DNA of 24,468 nucleotides from an uncultured bacterium (lineage in GTDB: Bacteria > Cyanobacteriota > Vampirovibrionia > Gastranaerophilales > Gastranaerophilaceae), in contig URYF01000018.1 of the NCBI GenBank assembly GCA_900551965.1, forward strand, positions 1 through 24,468, given 5' to 3'. Shown piece by piece: positions 14,532 through 21,460 of this stretch. A model generated the notes under the pieces. That model saw only the letters and a list, made by a program, of their open reading frames with translations, had not been told where the DNA came from and did not search any database. How positions within the stretch are numbered: position 1 is the stretch's first letter; every line of letters starts with the position of its first letter. The position numbers were made by a program, and so were the translations under genes.

Positions 14532-15914
14532 TTAGAAAAATTTGCCTTTCTTCATCATTTTCATTGCCTGAACCATGGCTTTTTTCTCATTCTTTTTACC
14601 AAATCCGCCAAACATTTTTTGCATTTTATTCATTCCGCCCATCATTTGACGCATTTGTTCAAACTGTTTAACATAAATATTTATTGTATGCATATCCATA
14701 CCACAACCTTTTGCTATACGCTTTTTGCGACTGGTATTCATCAATTGCGGATTGTCACGCTCTTCCGGTGTCATACTTTGGATAAAAACTTCAATTTTTT
14801 TAAACTCCGTTTCACTTGCATGAGAAATCTTTTCTCTATCAGCCTGTTTAATATTAACTCCCGGAAGCATTCCAAGAATCTGATCCATTGAACCAAACAT
14901 TTTCATCTGTTTTTGCATATTCAAAAAATCATTAAAACTAAACTCTTCTTTTTGCATTTTTTCCTGGAATTTCAGAGCTTCTTTCTCATCAAAAACTTCC
15001 TGCGCACGCTCAACAAGCGAAACAATATCACCCATACCAAGGATTCTTGTAGCCATACGCTCAGGATAAAAATCTTCAAGTGCGTTAAGTTTTTCACCCG
15101 TACCTGTTAATTTAATAGGTTTACCGGTGCAATGAACAACAGACAATGCAGAACCACCCCTTGAATCCCCGTCCAATTTTGTCAAAACTAAACCTGTCAA
15201 ACCGATTTGCGCGTCAAAATTTTCTGCAACATGAACTGCTTCTTGCCCTGTCATAGCATCAATGACAAGAAGTTTTTCCTGAGGCTGAAATACTCTGTCA
15301 ATAATCAAAAGCTCCGACATCATCTCGGTATCAATCTGCAATCTGCCCGCCGTATCAAGTATTACAATATTAAATCCGTTATCTTTAGCATAATTTATTG
15401 CACTTTGTACAATATTTTGAACATCTTTAGATTCAGGAACAGTAAAAACTTCACACCCGATTTCAGAACCAAGAGTTTGTAATTGCGAAATTGCAGCAGG
15501 TCTATAAACGTCACATGCAACAAGCAGGGGATTTTTACCTTCTTTTTTTAGTTTAACCGCAAGTTTTGCTGATGATGTCGTTTTACCGGAACCCTGCAAA
15601 CCCAACATCATAATCAAACTCGGATGCGCTGATAAATTAAGCGGTTGAACCTCTTTTCCCAAAAGCTCAACCAGTTCATCATGAACAATTTTAACAAGCT
15701 GCTGGGACGGATTTACCCCCTGCAAAACATTCTCGCCTTCCGCTTTTTCTTTTATTGAAGAAATAAACGATTTTACAACACGAAGGTTAACATCAGCTTC
15801 CAATAACGCACGTCTGATCTCCCTCAAGGCATCTTGCATATTGTCCTGTGTCAATTCTTGAGAATGTGTTTTTGAAATTATACTTTGCAGTTTTTCGCTT
15901 AAATTATCAAACAT
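14532..15914 (-). CDS. ffh: Signal recognition particle GTPase Ffh (SRP54)
   Basis: Ffh binds signal sequences and 4.5S RNA and delivers ribosomes to FtsY at the membrane. The protein (460 residues, normal) has the N domain (MFDNLSEKLQSI... with ALLEADVN), then the G domain with P-loop GLQGSGKTT at about 105-113, DVYRPAA, the DTAGR switch and TKLDGDSRGG. The C-terminal M domain (from about 325) is Met-rich with the RNA-binding SRKKRIAKGCG region. It ends with MVQAMKMMKKGKFF. The ATG at 15914 has AGGGAT about 9 bases upstream. It is divergent from the secreted-protein gene at 16035 and has its own terminator at 14480-14510. The 4.5S RNA gene was not found in the window. Confidence 0.96.
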   Translation of the reverse strand: MFDNLSEKLQSIISKTHSQELTQDNMQDALREIRRALLEADVNLRVVKSFISSIKEKAEGENVLQGVNPSQQLVKIVHDELVELLGKEVQPLNLSAHPSLIMMLGLQGSGKTTSSAKLAVKLKKEGKNPLLVACDVYRPAAISQLQTLGSEIGCEVFTVPESKDVQNIVQSAINYAKDNGFNIVILDTAGRLQIDTEMMSELLIIDRVFQPQEKLLVIDAMTGQEAVHVAENFDAQIGLTGLVLTKLDGDSRGGSALSVVHCTGKPIKLTGTGEKLNALEDFYPERMATRILGMGDIVSLVERAQEVFDEKEALKFQEKMQKEEFSFNDFLNMQKQMKMFGSMDQILGMLPGVNIKQADREKISHASETEFKKIEVFIQSMTPEERDNPQLMNTSRKKRIAKGCGMDMHTINIYVKQFEQMRQMMGGMNKMQKMFGGFGKKNEKKAMVQAMKMMKKGKFF

Positions 15915-15997
15915 TTGTGAAATCCCTATTAAAATACATCATACGCTGATTTTATCATGAACAAATGACAAAAACACTTTTAAACAATAAAAAAATA

Positions 15998-16006
15998 TGC
16001 TATACT
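15998..16006 (+). promoter_or_regulatory. Extended -10 promoter of the 16035 gene
   Basis: TG-C-TATACT about 30 bases before the start. The surrounding AAAATATG(C/T)TATA(C/A)T is nearly the same as upstream of the paralogue at 16611, which supports gene duplication with its promoter. Confidence 0.55.
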
Positions 16007-16034
16007 GGACAGGTATTATTTTGGAGGAATTTAT

Positions 16035-16553
16035 ATGAAAAAGAGTTTAATAATATTAGCCGCGGCAGTATTTCTCACAGCCGGCAGTTCATTCGCTGCA
16101 GTAAGCCAGCCGGCAGGCCCGAACGCGCAGCCTAAAACAGGAGCATATTCTCAATCCCCATCAGACAAATATCTAAAACCCAACTACCAAAAAACATATT
16201 CTAAACCTGTTACAACCCCCAAAACATATTCCAACTCTACTAAAACTCCAAACTCAAATTCAACTTCATTAAACGGAAATTCTAAAAAAGTTCAGTTAGA
16301 TGCAATTGCAATGTCAATTTTACGTGATGCTGAAAGCCGTAAAAATGGTGGAGTTGTAAATCAATCAAAAATGAAACGAATGATGGATTTAGGTGTAACA
16401 GAAATGTGTTCGCCGCAAATTATCGCAAAAAGAACACCAAATTGCCCACCAATAAAAATCAAAGTCAATAACAGAAATCTTTCAGGCAGCAAATGCGCAC
16501 AAATGTGCTATGTACTCGATGGGAAACAGTATGATGTCGGATATTGTAAATAA
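16035..16553 (+). CDS. Small secreted cysteine-containing protein
   Basis: A 172-residue exported protein of unknown function. Residues 1-21 are a classical Sec signal peptide (MKKSLIILAAAVFLTAGSSFA), with cleavage probably after SSFA. Residues of about 24-85 are a low-complexity linker rich in Pro, Ser, Thr, Asn and Lys. The C-terminal domain (about 90-172) carries five Cys residues, suited to disulfides: MCSP, NCPP, KCAQMC and the terminal GYCK. GGAGG precedes the ATG. A shorter, frameshifted relative follows at 16611 and shares the signal peptide plan, the Pro/Ser/Thr linker with a SPSxxYL-like element, and the closing GKxYxxGxCK. The domain was not recognised. Export to the periplasm or surface is clear; the role is not. 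Confidence 0.75.
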   Translation: MKKSLIILAAAVFLTAGSSFAAVSQPAGPNAQPKTGAYSQSPSDKYLKPNYQKTYSKPVTTPKTYSNSTKTPNSNSTSLNGNSKKVQLDAIAMSILRDAESRKNGGVVNQSKMKRMMDLGVTEMCSPQIIAKRTPNCPPIKIKVNNRNLSGSKCAQMCYVLDGKQYDVGYCK

Positions 16554-16581
16554 TTCATAAAATATTTAACAATTAAAAATA

Positions 16582-16590
16582 TGTTATAAT
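16582..16590 (+). promoter_or_regulatory. Extended -10 promoter of the 16611 pseudogene
   Basis: TG-T-TATAAT, a perfect -10 with the extended TG, about 20 bases before the ATG at 16611. The leader would be only about 14 bases long. Confidence 0.5.
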
Positions 16591-16610
16591 CTAATGAAAA
16601 AGGAATTTGT

Positions 16611-16999
16611 ATGAAAAGATTATTGTTATTATCAATTGTCCTGTTAAGTGTTGGGGTGGCATTTGCGGAGGTTAACATGCCATCAGCGCCTAGTTTTAGA
16701 ACGCCAACAGGTGCAACAACTTCAACTCCGTCATCTGCGTATCTATACCATTAGCTAGTGATGTAAATGCGTTAATTAATGCTGCACTAAATGAGAACAA
16801 TGGAGATTTTTCTAAAGCATATAAAAATTTACAAGCAAAAGGTGCTACAGATATAAAACACGATGGATTAGTAAATGCTTGTCCATATAGAAAATATATT
16901 ACAATGAAAGCTGGGAATAAAACAATAAAAGGTAAAATCTGTGTAACTGTTTCATATACTTACCGTGGCAAAAAATATTACGAAGGTAAATGTAAATAA
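16611..16999 (+). pseudogene. Frameshifted paralogue of the 16035 secreted protein
   Basis: The ATG at 16611 (AAGGA 6 bases upstream) begins a signal peptide, MKRLLLLSIVLLSVGVAFA, then a Pro/Ser/Thr linker ending TSTPSSAYL, and stops at TAG 16752-16754 after only 47 codons. A second open stretch in another frame runs from about 16748 to TAA 16997-16999. It reads PLASDVNALINAALNENN and continues to CPYRKYITM, GKICVTVSYTY and the final RGKKYYEGKCK. The two pieces join in frame if the TA duplicated in TCTATACCA (16742-16750) is removed, giving SSAYLPLASDV and a 128-residue protein. The downstream piece has no start codon of its own. Natural pseudogenisation, a repeat-slippage switch and a sequencing error remain possible. 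Confidence 0.75.
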
Positions 17000-17007
17000 C
17001 TAAAAAC

Positions 17008-17028
17008 GAACCGGCAATTTGCCGGTTC
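17008..17028. terminator. Bidirectional terminator between the secreted-protein pseudogene and fba
   Basis: Perfect 9-bp arms GAACCGGCA (17008-17016) and TGCCGGTTC (17020-17028), GC-rich for this genome, with loop ATT. The minus strand continues GTTTTTAG (good for fba), the plus strand ATTTTAGG. Confidence 0.85.
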
Positions 17029-17050
17029 ATTTTAGGTTAAATTATTTAAA

Positions 17051-18010
17051 TTAATCCTGAGCGTGTCCTGCTGTACCTAATACGTCACGCATTTTGTGCA
17101 TAACCATTTCTTTAACAGCAGTTCTACCAGGTCCCATGTATTCACGTGGGTCGAATTTTTCAGGATGTTCAACGAAAAATTCTCTGATAGTTGAAGTCAT
17201 TGCAAGTCTTAAATCTGTATCGATGTTAATCTTTGCAACACCGTGTTTAGAAGCATAGTTAAGCATATCTTCAGGAACGCCTTGAGCGTTAGGTAAGTTA
17301 CCGCCATATTTATTACATTTAGCAACAAAGTCAGCAGGTACTGATGATGAACCGTGAAGAACGATTGGATAATCACCAAATCCGGCTTCTTTTAATGCAT
17401 CTTTAATTTCTTTTAATCTGTCGAAGTCTAATTTAGCTTCACCTGCAAATTTGTAAGCACCGTGAGAAGTTCCGATAGCAATAGCTAAAGAATCACAACC
17501 TGTTTGTTTAACAAATTCAACAGCTTCTTTAACGTTAGTATATTTAGCATCTTTAGCATCAACGTTTACATCATCTTCAACACCTGCTAATTTACCAAGT
17601 TCAGCTTCAACAGAAACTCCTCTTTCGTGAGCATATTCAACAACTTTTTTAGTAACTGCAACGTTTTCTTCAAAAGAGAATCTTGAACCGTCGATCATTA
17701 CAGATGAGAAACCGCCGTCGATACAAGCTTTACAAATTTCAAAATCTGCGCCGTGGTCTAAGTGTAATGCGATAGGCACTGTAGTTGTAGCCAAAGCAGC
17801 TTCAACCAATTTTACAAGATAAGTTTGGTTAGCATATTTTCTTGCACCTGCAGAAACTTGCAAGATGATTGGAGATTGTGTTTCTTCAGCAGCTTCTGCA
17901 ATACCTTGTAAAATTTCCATGTTGTTAACGTTGTAAGCACCGATAGCGTATCCGCCGGCTAATGCTTTTTTGAACATTTCGTTTGTTCCAACTAATTTTC
18001 TTTCACTCAT
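17051..18010 (-). CDS. fba: Class II fructose-bisphosphate aldolase
   Basis: Cleaves fructose 1,6-bisphosphate to dihydroxyacetone phosphate and glyceraldehyde 3-phosphate in glycolysis, using zinc. The 319-residue protein has the class II motifs: catalytic Asp85 and zinc ligand His86 in HLDHG, VEAELGKLAG (about 134-143), zinc ligands His183 (GTSHGAYKF) and His219 (LHGSSSVP), and the phosphate-binding KINIDTD at about 275-281. The ATG at 18010 has a strong AAGGAG site. It is probably transcribed from the sugar-kinase gene 64 bp upstream and ends at the terminator 17008-17028. Glycolytic pairing with the ROK kinase fits a sugar-fermenting life. Confidence 0.96.
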   Translation of the reverse strand: MSERKLVGTNEMFKKALAGGYAIGAYNVNNMEILQGIAEAAEETQSPIILQVSAGARKYANQTYLVKLVEAALATTTVPIALHLDHGADFEICKACIDGGFSSVMIDGSRFSFEENVAVTKKVVEYAHERGVSVEAELGKLAGVEDDVNVDAKDAKYTNVKEAVEFVKQTGCDSLAIAIGTSHGAYKFAGEAKLDFDRLKEIKDALKEAGFGDYPIVLHGSSSVPADFVAKCNKYGGNLPNAQGVPEDMLNYASKHGVAKINIDTDLRLAMTSTIREFFVEHPEKFDPREYMGPGRTAVKEMVMHKMRDVLGTAGHAQD

Positions 18011-18074
18011 TTGAGTTCTCCTTCTTTACGTATAATATTATTTACACATGCTTAATCTATAACAAACAAAATTA

Positions 18075-19025
18075 TTATTCAACAAGCATACTTGCGCCGA
18101 TTACCCCTGCAGAGTTTCCAAGCTGAGCCGGAACAATTTCCACAGATTCTCCTGCAATAACCATAGCTCTTTCTTTGATTGTTTTTCTAATAGGAGCTAA
18201 TAACAAATCCCCTGATTCAGCGACACCGCCGCCAATAATAACCTTTTCAGGGTTAAGAAGGTTGATTACGCTGACTAACCCCATTCCGATATATTCACCC
18301 ATAATTTCATAAATTCTTTTAGCAACCGGATCACCTGCTTCTGCAGCTTTTGCAACGATATACGGAGTAATTTCACCATCAACTCCTGCCATTTCTCTGA
18401 ATTTAGCAGATTTACCACTTTTTAAATAATCAACAGCCATTGCAACAATTGAAGGACCTGAGGCAAAAGCTTCTAAACAGCCGGTATCACCGCAGCCACA
18501 AATCGGTCCGCCGTGCATTTGTAATTTAATATGTCCGATTTCACCTGCTGCATTAGCTGCTCCGCGCACCAATTGACCATTAATAACAAGTCCTGAGCCT
18601 ATTCCTGTACCAACAGTAATACATACAAAGTTTTCACAACCTTTACCGGCACCGAATTTCAATTCACCAAGAGCTGCACATCTGACATCATTATCAATAC
18701 GTGTTGGGATATGGAATTCATCTTCAATCATTTGAGCAATCGGGACATTAACCCAACCCGGGATATTTGGGGCTAATTTTACAACACCTGTTTTATAATC
18801 AACCTGACCAGGGAAATCAAACCCGATACCTTGAATATCTTTTGACTCAGTATTAGTTTCCTTCATAAGATCTCTTATTGCCTGTTTAATATTATTAACA
18901 GTATATTCATAACCCATTTGAGCATAAGTCGGAACACTGTTTGAATAAATGATTTTACCATTCTCATCAACAAGAGCAATTTTCACATTTGTACCACCGA
19001 CATCAATACCTATTCTTTTTGTCAT
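18075..19025 (-). CDS. ROK family sugar kinase, probably glucokinase
   Basis: A 316-residue ATP-dependent hexose kinase. The N-terminal phosphate-binding IGIDVGGTNVKIALVD opens the ROK fold. Catalytic Asp113 is in DNDVRCAALGE. The ROK zinc site is His165 with Cys176, Cys178 and Cys183 (CGCGDTGCLE), and GEIGH precedes it. VIIGGGVAESGDLL closes the C-terminal ATPase domain. There is no N-terminal DNA-binding helix-turn-helix, so it is a kinase and not a ROK repressor. Glucose is the likely substrate given the downstream aldolase, but ManNAc or fructose cannot be excluded by sequence. The ATG at 19025 has GGGAGAGG upstream. Confidence 0.9.
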   Translation of the reverse strand: MTKRIGIDVGGTNVKIALVDENGKIIYSNSVPTYAQMGYEYTVNNIKQAIRDLMKETNTESKDIQGIGFDFPGQVDYKTGVVKLAPNIPGWVNVPIAQMIEDEFHIPTRIDNDVRCAALGELKFGAGKGCENFVCITVGTGIGSGLVINGQLVRGAANAAGEIGHIKLQMHGGPICGCGDTGCLEAFASGPSIVAMAVDYLKSGKSAKFREMAGVDGEITPYIVAKAAEAGDPVAKRIYEIMGEYIGMGLVSVINLLNPEKVIIGGGVAESGDLLLAPIRKTIKERAMVIAGESVEIVPAQLGNSAGVIGASMLVE

Positions 19026-19086
19026 ATTTCCTCTCCCTTTTTTATTTATTTTACAACTTTATATTTCTATAATTCTATCAGTTATT

Positions 19087-19118
19087 AGATCCTTCGGTCG
19101 TCCCTCCCTCAGGATGAC
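19087..19118. repeat. Probable dispersed palindromic intergenic repeat
   Basis: The core ATCCTTCGGTCG, CCCTCCCTC and AGGATGAC forms an imperfect inverted repeat with ATCCT (19089-19093) and AGGAT (19111-19115) at the ends. It is locally GC-rich in an AT-rich gap. Elements reading like 'ATCCTTCG...CTCAGGATGAC' recur in intergenic DNA of many bacteria, from memory. Only one copy is in this window, so the repeat nature is inferred. Confidence 0.5.
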
Positions 19119-19223
19119 GTTTGAGATTTATCACTCCGAAATTTCATAATATATCTTTCATTCTACCCCAAACAATGAGCTTTTGAAATTGTTAAATTTT
19201 GTAACAAACATTTATCACATTTT

Positions 19224-19251
19224 TAAAGTTTACAAGCCAAAATGCCGTAAT
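19224..19251 (+). promoter_or_regulatory. Sigma-28 (FliA)-like promoter of the 19306 gene
   Basis: TAAAGTTT (19224-19231), 12 bases, then GCCGTAAT (19244-19251). The enterobacterial FliA consensus is TAAAGTTT-N11-GCCGATAA, so the -35 is perfect and the -10 keeps GCCG and an AT-rich end, with one extra spacer base. It lies 54 bases before the ATG at 19306. No matching site precedes the related gene at 7512. Confidence 0.5.
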
Positions 19252-19305
19252 ACTACATGAAAGCATATAAAGTTACGAAAAAATGCTTAAATTGAAAGGA
19301 AAACA

Positions 19306-21039
19306 ATGGGTTTAGCAGCATCACAAGCGAGATTATTAACCATTACAGCCAGAAAAGCTGACTGTGAATTTCAATCTATGACTTTGTCTCATCAAAAGTT
19401 AGCGCTTTCTCGTGACATGGAACATATCTCAAGCGATTACCAAAATGCTTTAAATACCACAAAATTGGTTTACGATTATTATGGTGCAGGTGACAGCGAT
19501 ATGGCTTTAACTTACGGATTACTAATGACTCCGTCAGTTTATAACGACTATTATCCGAAGCTTGTCACTGACCAGAAAAACAGAGTTATATTAAATGCAT
19601 CATACGCTGCTGCAGCAAGAGCAGCAGGAATTCCTGCAGAAGGATTATCAGGAACCCCATCTTCAACTATACGTAACAAATTTATTGATGCACTTGCTAG
19701 CGAAGGTATTATCACTCCAAATAAAGCCGCAGTTATTCAAAGTACAACATACGGAAACACTATCGGACTTGGTGATACTATTTCAGTAAACCAAGCAACT
19801 ACTAATGTTTCATACGACCAATTATTAGATCTTTTTGATAACTATGCAGACGCTTCAGATGTAGGAGGGGTACTATTAGGTTCAAGCGCCTTACAAAATA
19901 ATTGTTCATTACATGATGGCAGCAACCAGCAACAACACTTTATAAAAGTTTTACCTGACGGAACCGTACAAGATCACCATAAACAATCTCAATCAGGTTC
20001 AGTAACAATAAGCGAACTCCTATCAGGCGATGCTCAATTTATGATTGCCTATGAATCAGGTTCCGAACCAATTCCTTATGACCAGGCATACCAAATACAA
20101 CAAGATATTACAGGTACAAACCCATCAGGATCAACAAATATTTTAGATTGGATTACAAACCAGTTTATGACAGTACTTGGCGGTACTGCCGCAAGCGAAA
20201 CAGCTATTCAATATGCATATAATTCCGTTTTTGATTTAATCTACCCAAGCGATGGTATCAAAAACGCTCAACAAAATAGTAGTCCAAACCAAGATGCTTT
20301 AAATGAAGCTGCAACCGAATCCGGCTCAAAAAAAGGCTGGGACAACGGTTTCCATACGGATACTGCAAAACAATCTCCTAATTATATGGGTATGAACTAC
20401 TTTTATGTTAAGGAAACCGGTGGTTTGTTCCACAAAGGTGGTAACGAAGAAACAACAATATCTATCAACTTAAACAACATAGCTAAAGCATTTATGACTT
20501 CATACGTTCAATATATGCAAGGTGTTGAAGAAAGCCCTTATTACTACCAAAAAGGGAACATTAACAACTGTAAGCTATTTGACGGTGAAAAAGACGATTT
20601 TGAATTCACAATCCCTGTAGATACAGAAATTGATGATGACGACACACAATTATACGCAAACTTCTACGATGCAATGTTTAACACCATCTGTTTAAACGGT
20701 TGGAGTGAAAATGATCAGATTGATGATGAAGACTATATGGCTGAGATGCTTAAAGGCGGAATGGCATTTATTTCAACAATAAGCGATGACGGATTCTACT
20801 ATCAAGGCTCCTATTCTACAGACAGAGCCATACTTGAAGTTGCAGATGATGAAGCGATTTCTAAAGCTGAAGCAAAATACAATACCGAAAAAGCTAAAAT
20901 AGAAAACAAAGAACAAACTATTGATATGAAAATGAAAAACCTGGATACTGAAATTTCATCTCTGACAACAGAATATGACACTACAAAGCAGGTTATAACA
21001 AAAGCAATAGAAAAATCCTTCAAACGTTACGATGCATAA
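19306..21039 (+). CDS. Large protein with ASQ..LLT N-terminus and coiled-coil C-terminus
   Basis: A 577-residue protein, function unknown, start set by AAAGGA 5 bases upstream. The N-terminal 45 residues are helical (MGLAASQARLLTITARKADC, then EFQSMTLSHQKLAL). A central globular region (about 70-500) is rich in Asn, Gln, Tyr and Asp, with an acidic run DTEIDDDDT at about 443-451. A C-terminal coiled coil of about 60 residues (from about 515, KAEAKYNTEKAKIENKE, then TEISSLTTEYDTTKQ) ends it. Helical ends around a variable middle, and no Sec signal peptide, is the layout of flagellin, hook-associated and other type III-exported axial proteins. Together with the sigma-28-like promoter this suggests an exported or filament component, by inference only. 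Both ends match the 110-residue protein at 7512. Confidence 0.75.
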   Translation: MGLAASQARLLTITARKADCEFQSMTLSHQKLALSRDMEHISSDYQNALNTTKLVYDYYGAGDSDMALTYGLLMTPSVYNDYYPKLVTDQKNRVILNASYAAAARAAGIPAEGLSGTPSSTIRNKFIDALASEGIITPNKAAVIQSTTYGNTIGLGDTISVNQATTNVSYDQLLDLFDNYADASDVGGVLLGSSALQNNCSLHDGSNQQQHFIKVLPDGTVQDHHKQSQSGSVTISELLSGDAQFMIAYESGSEPIPYDQAYQIQQDITGTNPSGSTNILDWITNQFMTVLGGTAASETAIQYAYNSVFDLIYPSDGIKNAQQNSSPNQDALNEAATESGSKKGWDNGFHTDTAKQSPNYMGMNYFYVKETGGLFHKGGNEETTISINLNNIAKAFMTSYVQYMQGVEESPYYYQKGNINNCKLFDGEKDDFEFTIPVDTEIDDDDTQLYANFYDAMFNTICLNGWSENDQIDDEDYMAEMLKGGMAFISTISDDGFYYQGSYSTDRAILEVADDEAISKAEAKYNTEKAKIENKEQTIDMKMKNLDTEISSLTTEYDTTKQVITKAIEKSFKRYDA

Positions 21040-21044
21040 GTCCG

Positions 21045-21398
21045 TTACGCATTTAAATCAAGCTTTTTACCCTGATGCTGGGCTTTAAATGCCTGTGCCT
21101 GCATTTTTATTTGAGAAGCTTGATTTGCAACCTTGTAATCCTGCGCAGAAGGATCGCCAGGAGCCAAAGCCGCACGTATAACTGTATTGGCATGATCAAT
21201 TGTCTGCTGCGGATTTGCTTTATTCAAAACCGGCATTTTTATCGGAACATGTCCTGATACCGGAATTCCATCAGCATTTCTTTCAATAGAAATTGCGCCT
21301 GCAAATGCCCCGCCGGCAGTTTTATGAGCCATTTCATGAGCATAAATATGGTTATAATTTCTGGTAATTAAGTCCTGTTTTGACATGCAATTTATCAT
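21045..21398 (-). CDS. SprA-like putative zinc metallopeptidase, short form
   Basis: A 117-residue protein from the ATG at 21398, which has GAGG about 8 bases upstream; upstream in-frame TTG (21446) and ATG (21419) starts are less likely. Residues of about 15-110 match what I recall of the SprA-related family: YAHEMAHKTAGGAFAGAIS with the zinc-protease HExxH (His21, Glu22, His25), then GIPVSGHVPIKMPVLNKANP, TIDHANTVIRAALAPGDPSAQDYKVANQA. Known members are longer, with an extra N-terminal region, so this is nearly the bare domain. There is no signal peptide. It follows mutL by 62 bp and is convergent with the 19306 gene, 5 bp apart. Substrate unknown; peptidase activity is inferred from the motif. 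Confidence 0.75.
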   Translation of the reverse strand: MINCMSKQDLITRNYNHIYAHEMAHKTAGGAFAGAISIERNADGIPVSGHVPIKMPVLNKANPQQTIDHANTVIRAALAPGDPSAQDYKVANQASQIKMQAQAFKAQHQGKKLDLNA

Positions 21399-21460
21399 AC
21401 TACACACCTCTGCTATCATTGTAACAAGCCAATTATAGTTTGTCAATACTAATCATAAAG

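Larger units (their letters stand above)
19026..19305. other. Intergenic region between sugar kinase and the 19306 gene
   Basis: 280 bp without a gene, between divergent starts. It holds a probable dispersed repeat at 19087-19118 and the sigma-28-like promoter at 19224-19251. A short plus-strand open frame at 18949-19149 is a shadow and is not called. Confidence 0.5.

Noticed and set aside
14619..15482. Several plus-strand open frames opposite ffh
   Set aside because: They are antisense shadows of a clear ffh gene with no independent start signals.
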